A DNA stretch of 64,000 bases from DASSQJ01 sp963726295 (GTDB lineage: Bacteria; Actinomycetota; Actinomycetes; Actinomycetales; Dermatophilaceae), in the NCBI GenBank assembly GCA_963726295.1, contig CAVSBW010000002.1, positions 186,001-250,000 of the forward strand, given 5' to 3'. The notes below the pieces were generated by a model. That model made no database searches, was not told where the DNA came from, and saw only the letters and a list, made by a program, of their open reading frames with translations. Positions 39,085 to 47,541 of this stretch are shown here, one piece after another (position 1 is the stretch's first letter; the number at the start of each line of letters is the position of its first letter). Position numbers and translations under genes: made by a program.

Positions 39085-40215
39085 GTGTTCACTGAGCGTA
39101 CGAGCGTCGGGCTCGACGTGCACGCACGGTCGGTCGCAGCAGCGGCGTATCGAATGGCGTCGACTGGCGAGCTGGTCCAGGCCAGTCTGACTCCGTCCGA
39201 TGAGGAGATCCGCCGCGGGGGTGAGGTGGTCTGCCGGGCCCGGGCGGCGGTCGCGTAGTGAGGCTCGGCCCGACTGTGTTCGGGCTTCACTGGTACCCGG
39301 TCGCCGGCCTGTATCCGGCGTGAGTCCGGCGGGCCGTCGAAGCTTGGAGCGGCCTGCGGGGGACCGTGCGAAGGACTGACGAGGAGGACGCGGCGCACCT
39401 GGCGAAGCTTGCTGCGACTGGACGAGGCGGCCTCGGTGGTGATCTCGTCGGTGGAGAAAGATGCCGCCGCGTGACCTGGTCCGGGGCCGGACGTGACCGC
39501 CGTGGGGACCTGATGCGGGCCCGCATCGGCTCCCGTAGCTGCTGCTTGTCGCGGGATCGTCTCGATGATGGCGGCCGGGCGCGGACCGGGTCGGGCACGA
39601 CGCGTGGTTGCGCGGCCAGGCGCGGAGCGGGCTCGCATGGACCGGGCGACCCTCGTCGCGTCGCCGACGACTACGACAGATGCGTGGGCCGTGCAGCCTG
39701 CTGGCGTACCGCCTCCTCCACGCGGGCGCGATCGGCGAGACGGCCGCGGACAGCGAGTCCACGCTGGTCGAACGCCGGGTCGCCGGCGTGCGCTAGGTCG
39801 GTACCTGGACCCGGGTCTGCTTTCTCGCCCTCGCGGTCGAGGTCGGGCGCGATGGGGTCGTTCCACCGGGCCGCTCGGCATCGGCTCCCGTCGGCCTCCC
39901 CCCCTCCGAGACACTCCTCTCCTCCGGGGAGTCCCGTGTCCAGGAGCAGCCCACCAGCACGGGCTACGGCTCATGCGCGCTGGCCGCCCGTCGAGGGCGC
40001 GCGGTACTACCGCCTCTGTCCCACCGGGTCGGGAAGACGTTGTTCTACCGGTGGGACCTGGCGTCCGCTGTGGCGAGGCTTCGTGGCGACGAAGGCCACC
40101 AGTGCCTTCACCGGCGGTGGGTCCTGGTTCACCGACCGTCGCAAACGTGCGCACCACTGCCTACGTAGCCATCGTCCGCTGGCTCGCCTGCGGGCGCGGG
40201 TCCCAGGCGCAAACG
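39085..40215 (+). mobile_element. IS110-family transposase, frame-disrupted copy
   Basis: GTG 39085, with GGGAGG 5 nt upstream, begins VFTERTSVGLDVHARSVAAAA, the RuvC-like DEDD N-terminus of IS110-family transposases, then ELVQASLTPSDEE. Further pieces follow in other frames and in the correct order. They are LPGPAAVAYEARPTGF near 39230; APSKLERPAGDRVKTD-like residues near 39340; EDAAHLAKL; DLVRGR.DRRGDLMRARIRL near 39490; GHDAWLRGQ near 39600; the C-terminal Tnp20 segment with SSGESRVQE near 39940; VGKTLFYRWDLASAVARLRGDEGHQCLHRRWV near 40030-40130; and TVANVAIVRWLA near 40150-40190. Numerous small indels break it. IS110 elements use a DEDD transposase guided by a bridge RNA from the noncoding end. 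This copy cannot be functional as written. Confidence 0.8.
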
Positions 40216-40514
40216 AGGAGATGCAGCGGTCACCAGGCCGTCTCGTCGCTGGCTGTTCGGTGGCAGCGCGTGGAGCGTCTCCGCGAAGCTGACCACGAGG
40301 AGCCCCGCCCGGGGGGACGCTCGAGCCGCAGCGCGAAATCTGTCAGCCTAACTCCTGCCGCGAGAAATCCGCAACCCGCGAACAACACCCGACGCGCGTC
40401 GAACGACAGGTCAACGACGACGGCGAGCAGCGACGGAACACGAGGCGCCCGTCCTGCGCGGGGACGGGGCGTCTGACCCTGCGACACTCGCCACAGGCAA
40501 AGCGCCGCGACATC
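40216..40514. other. Gap between transposase remnant and ahcY remnant
   Basis: About 300 nt with no recognisable gene. It should contain the right end of the IS110-type element and the 3' flank of ahcY. No clear terminal repeat was found, as expected for IS110 elements, which usually lack long ones. Confidence 0.4.
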
Positions 40515-42035
40515 AGCCGGGGCAGCGGTCCAGCCGGTTACTGAGGGGCCACGTCGACGCCAAGGAACTGGGAGGCGCCGAAGTCTGTCGGCCAAGTTCC
40601 ACCCGAGCGCGTCGAGGTGGAGCTGGTCACCCTCCTCCTCGTCGACCTGCTCGCCCGGCAGCGCCGCGACGGACGGGTCGCGCCCGCCGCACGCCACTCG
40701 TCGACCGGGGTGAAGCCATCGACCTGCGCGATCTGCTGGGTCGAGAACGAGTCACTCATGAGAACCTCGACGGGATGCTAGGGCGCGGCGAGGTTCATCA
40801 GGCCGCCCTCGGAGGGGACCATGATCGACGTCCACGTCGTCGAAGCTGTCCACTCGCGCACCTGCCGGCTCGACCTCCGTCTCCCGCACCGGCCCCCGGC
40901 AACCTCCGCCAGGCCGGCCATGTCGACCGTCCTCGTCGAAGCGGCCGATGTCGGCGAGGGACTGCCTCGCTCTTCGATCCGCTGCATGCGATCAGCGGCG
41001 ACGCCAGGACCGAAGCAGCCCGTCGAGGTGATCTACCATGTCGGCCTGGTCGAGGCACTCGACCTCAGCTTGGCCACCTGCAAGCGCGTCCATCGCTTCC
41101 TGGAGCGGGCCAACACGGTCCGACCTCGCTGACGACGACCTGCGTGCCTGCTGCCCGCGACCCCCGCCGGCGCAGCCCTTGCCGACGCCGCCGTAGCCGG
41201 CGACGACTGCGACCTTGTCGCCGATGCCTACGTCGGTGGCCTGGCTCAGGCCGTCGATGATGCTGTGGCTGAAGCCGGACTCGTCGTCGGGCTTGCTCTC
41301 TGCGGCACCGAGCCGTTGACGTTCATCTGCTGAGGGGAGCAGGGTCATCGGTCTGGGCGCGCTTGGGCAGGCGTGCGTGAGCACCCGCGGCGGTCTCCTC
41401 GGTGACACCCTTGATCTGCGGGCGGCGACCCTGGTCGACTTCTGCGGAGTCTCGGCGGCGGAGAAGGTGCGGCGGCGCACCAGGGCCTCGCGAGACGCCG
41501 AACTCCTCGGAGTCCTCCTCGGTGGTGGGCGGCACCGGGCCCTCGGCGGCTTCTTCTCCTCATCGTGCCCTTGTGGACGGAGCACCCTCGCGTCGCCATC
41601 GTCGTCGAGGATCATGTCTCGGCGTAGGTGTCGCCGGGCCAGGCTCCCCATCTGCTCGGCGGCAGCCCCAAGACTCTTCGAGGGTCTGGCTTCTTCCACG
41701 CCAACATGGGACGCCGTCCGGGTCCTCCGGGGTGCTGGTGCCGACGACGACGGCCGCGGGGCCCGCCCGGGCCTGGAGTAGATGTCTGGAGGGCGCCCCA
41801 GCGTACCCGGCAGCGAGGTCACCAGGGTCTCGATGAGGACGGGGCGGAGTCTTACGGGTCAGTGCAGCGAGCCGGCTATGTGGGGCGCCGGCGAGCCGGC
41901 TGAAGCCTTGCGCGGTACTCGGCGCGGAGCGCCATCAGGCCTTGAATCTCGCGCTCGGGGCCGAGGCCGGACCAGGCGACGCCCGGGTCCTTCCGCGAGG
42001 CCGACAAGGTCGCGGACCTTGTGGTCTACGGGCAC
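40515..42035 (-). pseudogene. ahcY: S-adenosylhomocysteinase, shattered by many indels
   Basis: The enzyme splits S-adenosylhomocysteine into homocysteine and adenosine with bound NAD. Pieces in all three minus frames follow the family order over the right total length (about 1.5 kb). They run from DHKVRDL at the start through GLMALRAEYRA, HIAGSLH, VLIETLV, a VVVGTSTPEDPDGVP-like stretch, MILDDDGDA, VPPTTEEDSEEF and IKGVTEET. The NAD-binding stretch HSIIDGLSQATDVGIGDKVAVVAGYGGVGKGCA lies near 41260-41160. Last come MSDSFSTQQIAQVD, DQLHLDALG and FLGVDVA near 40560. GTG 42035 has GGAGG 6 nt upstream. It sits where actinobacteria place ahcY, between the cation-efflux gene and mtrA. Such frequent errors in a housekeeping gene suggest consensus error. 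Confidence 0.88.
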
Positions 42036-42041
42036 GCGCGA

Positions 42042-42046
42042 CCTCC
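42042..42046 (-). promoter_or_regulatory. Shine-Dalgarno site of ahcY
   Basis: GGAGG on the minus strand lies 6 nt before GTG 42035. It fixes the start of the otherwise garbled ahcY and shows that the translation-initiation region is still intact. Confidence 0.6.
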
Positions 42047-42797
42047 TTCGGAAGCTGCCCGCGACGCACCCAGTTCGACCCGGCGTCGCTGATCTGGGCC
42101 GCAACGTCAAGGGTCATGACCGGCGCTGGCGCAACTCGACCGCACCCGCGATCCTTCGTGGGTCAGGGGATGGGCGCCGGGGTTGGAGTCGGCAACAACG
42201 AAGACGTAATCGAACCGATAGCCACTGGAAGTAGCCATCTCAACGAGCACTACAGCCTCGAGAAGCACTGGTCGTACGGCTGGGGCTGAAGGGGATTGCC
42301 ATTGGACCGGCGATCCCGAAGGGCACCAGGGGGGGAAGTAGGTGACGTATGCACGCCGGCGTTCCGGCTGTGCTGTGAGGAAGACGAAGCAAAAGTAGCC
42401 CACCCGAAGCCGATGCCAGTCGAATAGCAGGGACCTGTTGGCGTCGCTCGCGCCAGCGCAAGTACACCAGCTGCAGCCAGCACTCCGCCACCATCCATCC
42501 GCAACGCAGGCAGTTGTTCCATAGCCCTGCTCAACGAATCCCCGTGCGACTGGCGTTCCGTCCCATCGCTCTTCGACGCCCATGCTTCCAGAAAGCGCGC
42601 GGATGTCTCGAGTGGATCAGCGGCCGAAGCCGTCTACGGGCCGAAGGCAAACGAAGACAGCCCCCAGGGCGGTAGCGCGAAGTGTGGCACGTACCGCGAC
42701 AGGCCGCTTGCCCGGCTGATCGAGGCTGCGACGCCATGGCTGTACAAGGTACGAACATCGCGACGGGCACGAGGCGTCGCCGGGCGCGCCGCCAGCG
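42047..42797. other. Scrambled DNA between ahcY and the PIG-V-like gene
   Basis: This stretch probably holds the garbled C-terminal half of the mannosyltransferase-like gene at 42798. Minus-strand fragments such as VPVAMFVPC near 42765 and ALGAVFVCLRPVDGFG near 42640 fit a continuing membrane protein, but I could not reconstruct it. No separate gene is supportable. Confidence 0.45.
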
Positions 42798-43433
42798 CTA
42801 GCGCGGACACGCCGCAGCGGCGGCGGGCCGACCTGCGGCAACAGAGCGAAGGGTGACCACAAGGAGCAGCATCGCCATACCGTCGCTATAGGCGGCCTGG
42901 AGGATGGGGGCCGACGGGAAGAACGAGAGCACCGCGACGGCCGCGAGGGCCGGGCCCAAACCTCGGGTAGCGACGAGCCACCGAAAGAGCAGCAGAATGG
43001 CGACGCCTGCGCACGTGAGGCTCACCAGCGACGCCGCGACCTCGAACGTCATACCGGTGGCCGACATGACGCCACGGACCGTTAGGGGATAAAGCGGAGA
43101 GAACCCTAGCGCGTTCTGCGTAGCGGGGCCCGCAGTGTCGATGTCCGCGTATCCGTGCATTGCGATGGTCTTGAACCACTGGCCATCCCAGTTGCTGAGG
43201 ACCTCCCAGTAGCTCGGTGACGCTGGCCGCGTACCTTCCACGTGCCAGTGCGGATCGCGGGTCAGGTCGGGCTGTACCTGTGCTGCCACCGTTAGGATCC
43301 ACGCGGACACAAGGCGAGCCAGCGCGAAGACGCCCAATGGCAGCCACCAATCACTCAGTGGCCCGGCCAACAGCGAGCGAGCGCGGCTCGGCACGGCCGA
43401 AGCTCTCGCGACTGAGGTGTCTGTGGTCATCAT
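42798..43433 (-). pseudogene. PIG-V-like membrane mannosyltransferase, N-terminal half
   Basis: From ATG 43433 the frame gives about 211 residues. There is an N-terminal helix (WWLPLGVFALARLVSAWILTVAAQV), then a first extracytoplasmic loop with YWEVLSNWDGQWFKTIAMHGY; the WDGxWF/Y motif is the hallmark of PIG-V-like GPI/polyprenol-mannose transferases. Next come FSPLYPLTVRGVMSATG, helices, and FFPSAPILQAAYSDGMAMLLL. The family normally runs to about 400 residues, so the C-terminal half is missing in frame and probably lies frame-shifted in 42047-42797. It borders the scrambled zone. Function from family: mannose transfer on the outer face of the membrane. Confidence 0.7.
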
Positions 43434-43589
43434 CCCGAGGGAGTGTCGCGCGGAATGGGCCACGTGTCCGCCAACTCGCCGAAGTCCGGCCGGCCGACAG
43501 CCGGACAGCCCCACAAGGTCGACGTACTCAAACCCCCTCTCATGGGTGGGAGACGATCCAATGGTCGGACCGTCACCAAGGAGGCAGCC

Positions 43590-43829
43590 GTGACTGACCA
43601 CCCCACTGCGTCAGCGAAACCATCCGCCGCACACCTGCAACGAGCGAGGGAAGAGCACGAAGCCGCTTCTCGCGACCAGGCTGCGCGCGACGAACAGGCA
43701 CAAGAGGACGAGAGCCGAGAGGCGATGAGCCAGATGACGGACGCCCGAGACCGGGCCGAAGCAATGGGCGACGTGGTGGAGGAAGGAACTCGCGAGTCTG
43801 GCACGGGGACCCGCTCAGCGGACGATTAG
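43590..43829 (+). CDS. Small charged, Ala/Glu-rich hypothetical protein
   Basis: A 79-aa protein, VTDHPTASAKPSAAHLQRAREEHEA onward, rich in Glu, Asp, Arg, Ala and Gln. It has no hydrophobic segment and is probably helical or disordered. GTG 43590 has a near-ideal GGAGG 5 nt upstream, the main reason for calling it. The open frame upstream to 43443 lacks protein-like character. Its stop overlaps the 3' end of the convergent esterase by 4 nt. Function unknown; the composition is reminiscent of small stress-type proteins, but no family is recognised. Confidence 0.6.
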   Translation: MTDHPTASAKPSAAHLQRAREEHEAASRDQAARDEQAQEDESREAMSQMTDARDRAEAMGDVVEEGTRESGTGTRSADD

Positions 43830-45016
43830 CGGTGGATGCGCCCGCCCAGCCAGGCCACGACTATTCTCCGGTACAGCTCGTCGGGAAGCGGAGCCGCATC
43901 GAAGCCGTGGTCAAGGTGTGGCATCCCGACCACGGTCACGTCCACACCGAGAAGCTGGGCGGCCTCTGCGAGCCGAAGTGACCCGTCGGGCGGCACGAGC
44001 TGGTCAGAGCCCGGCACGAAGAGCAGAGTCGGTGGTGCGCGGGGAGAGAGGTGTGAGACCGAGCCGACTTCTCGGTAGCGCTCGGGGAACTCCGCGGGGC
44101 TCCCGCCGAGGTACGCCTCGGTCATCGACCGCGCCTCGGAACCGCGGCGGCCCGTCACATCGTGGAAGCTCACGGCGTCGGTGACCGGGTAGAGCCCCAC
44201 GACGGCCTGCACCGTGGGAGGGTCACCTCCGCACGAGGAGGGCAGGACACCCGTGGCGGAGTCATAAGCGGCGTTGATCGCCAGGTTGCCGCCTGCCGAG
44301 TCGCCCACCAGGGCCAGCCGGCTCGGGTCGCCGCCGAGTTCACCCGAGTGCTCGGCGGCCCAGACGAGCGCACACCCGACGTGCTGAACCGTCGTCTGCC
44401 AGAGGTGGCGGCTGGAGCTGGAGAGCGGGTACTCGGGGGCAATGACCAGCCAGCCACTGTCTGCGAACCATCGCATCTGAGCCGCGCGGGCAGCCGGGTT
44501 CCCGCTGACCCAGCCACCGCCGTGCACGTAGACCATCACGGGGGCTGCGCCTCCGGAAGCCGCCGGCCGCCACACGTACACGTCGAGTGGGTCTCCGTCC
44601 ACTCGCGTGTAGACCGACCGGTCGTCGGGCCCGTCGGCCGAGTCCGGTGGGCCGTGCAGCACGAACGGGTTGACGACGGCGTCCTGGCTCCAGCCGGTCG
44701 ACAGGAGCTGGACAGTCACCGTGGTCTCCAGGAGGAGAGCGAGGACCACGAGACCGGTGAGGGCCAGGCGCGGCCTCGTGCGGCGACGGCCGAGGAACGG
44801 CAGCAGGATGAGGAGGCTGAGGGCGGCGACAGCGCCGAACCATGGGGCGTAGCCGACCAGGAGAGGGTCGGCTATGCCGTTCGCACCCGGCGCCGCCAGT
44901 GGCGCAACGGCAACCAGCACGAGCAACAGGGCGAGCCCCGTGAGCGCGCGCAGCACGACGACCTCGGCTACCCGTCGCGCAGATCTGCCGGCAGTCGCGA
45001 GGCCCGGTCCTCTCAT
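43826..45016 (-). CDS. Membrane-anchored HSL-type alpha/beta-hydrolase
   Basis: A 396-aa protein with three N-terminal hydrophobic helices (about residues 20-115) and a C-terminal alpha/beta-hydrolase of the hormone-sensitive-lipase type. The oxyanion motif is VYVHGGGWVSG near 164-174, the nucleophile motif GDSAGGN near 237-243, and the acid/His end LLFVPGSDQLVPP and HLDHGF near 370. The orientation would put the hydrolase outside the membrane if the three helices are real. Such enzymes deacylate or esterify small or envelope substrates; the target is unknown. ATG 45016 overlaps the stop of the upstream membrane-protein gene (ATGA), so they form an operon. Confidence 0.85.
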   Translation of the reverse strand: MRGPGLATAGRSARRVAEVVVLRALTGLALLLVLVAVAPLAAPGANGIADPLLVGYAPWFGAVAALSLLILLPFLGRRRTRPRLALTGLVVLALLLETTVTVQLLSTGWSQDAVVNPFVLHGPPDSADGPDDRSVYTRVDGDPLDVYVWRPAASGGAAPVMVYVHGGGWVSGNPAARAAQMRWFADSGWLVIAPEYPLSSSSRHLWQTTVQHVGCALVWAAEHSGELGGDPSRLALVGDSAGGNLAINAAYDSATGVLPSSCGGDPPTVQAVVGLYPVTDAVSFHDVTGRRGSEARSMTEAYLGGSPAEFPERYREVGSVSHLSPRAPPTLLFVPGSDQLVPPDGSLRLAEAAQLLGVDVTVVGMPHLDHGFDAAPLPDELYRRIVVAWLGGRIHR

Positions 45017-46827
45017 GGGTTACCGGCGCATCCCAGCGCCTGGTAGACCGTGGTGCGAGGTCTGAGGAGCCTGATCGTCAGCGAGCGCCACTCAGGGGGG
45101 CCCTGAGTCGGATGGAACCACGAGACCACCTGGTAGTCACGGTCGAGATCGAGCGTCCTTGCCGTGAACGCCGTCGAGACGTCCATCGGGTTGTCGGGGG
45201 CGTACAGGAGCCAGGCCTCAGCCCTGTCGGAGCAGGACTCATGCGCCAGCGCCGTCGCCGCGCTTCGGTCTGACCCTTTGAGCGCACCGAAGAACGACGC
45301 CCGCCCGAGTGGACGGGTCCCGAGCTGCAACTGGTACCCGGTCGCGAAGCCCGTGAGGTCGACGGATGGGACCCCTTCGAGCCGGTACTCCTCGCGGATC
45401 TGCTCGAGACTCGAGAAGACGACGGCGTCGTCCGGGCCGAGCCCCAGGGATCCCCCGAGAACACCGCTTGGCACCACAGCGCCGAGAACGGAGTCTGCGG
45501 GTCCGTCGTTGGTGAGCGACACTGCCTGGGTGGCTGTCGTGACCGTGAGGACCACGACCAACGCGGGGAAGAGGAGCGGAGGCGGCCCGTCCAGGTGCGT
45601 GACAGTGAGCGCCACAGCGAGGACGAGGGCGAGCGCCCAGAACGCACTTGCCTGCCCGGTGATGTAGGCGAACCGCGTGTTCGTGCCCAAGGCCGCCGCC
45701 AACGGGAGGAGGACGAGCATGCCGACCAACGCCCACAGCGCACGTTCGGTCTGGGCCCTCGCGGGCCGTGCAGCAAATGCGGCGGTGGTGAGCACCGCTA
45801 CCAGCACCAGCTCGATGCCGGCGAGCGGGAGGATCTGTGCCCCTAGTGACCGCTGCGAGAGCGAAAGCACGGCACCGGCCGATACGAGCGCGGCTGCCAC
45901 CCCTCCGAGCAACAGCAGCAGTCCGGTGTAATGGGGTCCGGATGTTCTGCCCCACCATGCGGATAGGGCCGCGATGGCGAACGGCAGCAGGACGACAGGA
46001 CCGAAGACCATCAGTGCAGTGGTCGGCGCAGGTGCGACGCCGAACATGTCGAGGCCGGAGACGTACGCCTGGCCGGCCGTGACCTGACGGTACCCACGCG
46101 TGAGGTACTCGATCAGCGCGACGGGCGACATGGACGCGGACAGACAGACCACGGCAGTCATCAAGAAGGCACCCAGGGACGCCGAACCGGCGAAGCGGAA
46201 GAACGGAGCGCCGGCGACGGCGACAGCAGCTGCCGCCACACATGCACCCGCGGCAGCAGATGTGGGCTTGCCGGTCATGGCCACGACGGAGGCGGCACCC
46301 GCGATCACGCCGCCGAGCACGGGTCGGCGGTCGAGCGTGATCGCCACGCCGACGGCGACAAGACTAAGCCCCACGAAAGCGACGGAGCGGTAGCCGGGCG
46401 ACCGACCCTGCAGAGCGTAGATGGCTGTCGACGACGCCAGGACGACGAGGAGAGCTGTAGCGACCACATACCGGTTGGTGGCGGGCAGCGAGCGCCTCGC
46501 GAACAGCCATGATGCCGCCACCATCGAAGTGACCGAACCGAGGACGACAGCCAGGCCCGCCCACCGGTAGGCGACAAGGTCCTCTCCGGTCCACTCGAAG
46601 ATCGGGTGGAGCAAGAACTGGAAGAGGAAAACGTCTCCCGCTGGTTTCGAGGCGTCGGGGTACCGGGTGAGAAGCAGCCCGTACGACTCATCGACGGTAT
46701 CCAAGTACCTCGCGAAGGCGGCTGCGGTGACGGCGAGGACGGCGACGGCCCAGGCGCTCAGGATCAGCCAGGGAAGTGCACGGTAGGTCGAGTGCCGTGT
46801 CGCAACCGACGGGCCCCCACGCTTCAT
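45013..46827 (-). CDS. Large polytopic membrane protein, probable GT-C-like
   Basis: A protein of about 604 residues with roughly twelve helices and a C-terminal soluble domain (about 470-604). The first loop contains FARYLDTVDESYGLLLTRYPDASKPAGDVFLFQFLLHPIF, an acidic pattern consistent with GT-C enzymes. The C-terminal domain has EQIREEYRLEGVPSVDLTGFATGYQLQLGTRPLGRASFF and two Cys (SCSDRAEAW, ALGCAGNP). It is paralogous to the damaged gene at 33133-34110. Start: ATG 46827 (MKRGGPS) gives a standard N-terminus; an in-frame ATG at 46893 is possible and neither has a good ribosome site. It is coupled to the esterase gene by ATGA. Function not established. Confidence 0.7.
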   Translation of the reverse strand: MKRGGPSVATRHSTYRALPWLILSAWAVAVLAVTAAAFARYLDTVDESYGLLLTRYPDASKPAGDVFLFQFLLHPIFEWTGEDLVAYRWAGLAVVLGSVTSMVAASWLFARRSLPATNRYVVATALLVVLASSTAIYALQGRSPGYRSVAFVGLSLVAVGVAITLDRRPVLGGVIAGAASVVAMTGKPTSAAAGACVAAAAVAVAGAPFFRFAGSASLGAFLMTAVVCLSASMSPVALIEYLTRGYRQVTAGQAYVSGLDMFGVAPAPTTALMVFGPVVLLPFAIAALSAWWGRTSGPHYTGLLLLLGGVAAALVSAGAVLSLSQRSLGAQILPLAGIELVLVAVLTTAAFAARPARAQTERALWALVGMLVLLPLAAALGTNTRFAYITGQASAFWALALVLAVALTVTHLDGPPPLLFPALVVVLTVTTATQAVSLTNDGPADSVLGAVVPSGVLGGSLGLGPDDAVVFSSLEQIREEYRLEGVPSVDLTGFATGYQLQLGTRPLGRASFFGALKGSDRSAATALAHESCSDRAEAWLLYAPDNPMDVSTAFTARTLDLDRDYQVVSWFHPTQGPPEWRSLTIRLLRPRTTVYQALGCAGNP

Positions 46828-46959
46828 GTGGAGACCGTACGCAAGGCCGGGCCAGAGGGTGACGAGGTCGCGCGAGTTCCGTGTGTCACCCATCCCCGCG
46901 CATACTTTCCGGTGATCAGTGGGTGGTCTTCGTCGTCGTTTACCCCAGCCCTCCTAGAC

Positions 46960-47330
46960 TGCGGCAACGGCAACCGGTGGTGGCTCCAGTGCGAGCCGAT
47001 GGGGGCCATGGCGCACACCTGGAGCCTCGCCGTCGAGCGGCACTTCTACCTCGCGTGGCCCTGCTTGTCGCAACGGCTCGTAGGTGGGTGGTTCCCGTAG
47101 CGATGGCCTTGGCGGGTGTGTCATTGACAGCCGGCTTCCTCCGGGCCGACGAGCACATGCTCGTGTACGCGGCGACGCCCGCGGCCGCGCTGGGCATCTT
47201 CGTGGGTGCCCTGATCGCGCCGCGGCCCGCGGGTGTCGCCGTGGACCGGCGTCGCCGTCTCGGCCGCCCTTCTGCTGCTTTCCGCAGGCGGCTCTCTGTC
47301 ATCTTCGGACTAGTCGCGGGTGATGGTGGT
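46960..47330 (+). pseudogene. Remnant of an acyltransferase-3 gene
   Basis: A fragment shows the acyltransferase-3 signature MGAMAHTWSLAVERHFYLAWP, like SHTWSLALEEQFYLVWP in the intact gene at 48669. It continues after a one-base frame change near 47060 as LLVATARRWVVPVAMALAGVSLTAGFLRADEHMLVYAATPAAALGIFVGALIA. The N-terminal third (with the catalytic-region His) and the C-terminal half are absent. The Glu of the usual VEEHFY/LEEQFY motif is Arg here. It is a clear relic between the divergent membrane-protein and cation-efflux genes. Confidence 0.7.
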
Positions 47331-47541
47331 GGCTGCCGCGCTGATCCTGAGTCGCCCGTCCTGGCGTCGCGTGGAGTCACGGTGGATGTTAGGGAGGAGC
47401 CGACGACCGCGGATCGGGGCGATCTCTTCGGCATCTGCTCATCCCTCGGCAACCGCCCCGGAGCCATAGGCTTCCCCCGTGTCCCCGGCTACGTGGCCCG
47501 AGGCGTCTGCTCGACCGGGCTTGTGCCCGTCGCTCGCTCGA
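47331..47541. other. Intergenic sequence downstream of the cation-efflux gene
   Basis: About 210 nt with no convincing gene. It probably carries the degraded 3' part of the acyltransferase relic and the terminator region of the minus-strand cation-efflux gene. No strong hairpin was noticed. Confidence 0.4.

Noticed and set aside
42050..42200. Possible SAH riboswitch upstream of ahcY
   Set aside because: The region lacks a recognisable SAH-riboswitch core, and a good ribosome site sits directly before the start. The sequence quality there is too poor to argue further.
33000..43500. Prophage or integrated plasmid as the cause of the gene-poor zone
   Set aside because: No integrase, capsid, terminase, replication or partition motif could be read in any frame. 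The readable fragments are chromosomal (ahcY), glycan-related, or an IS110 transposase.
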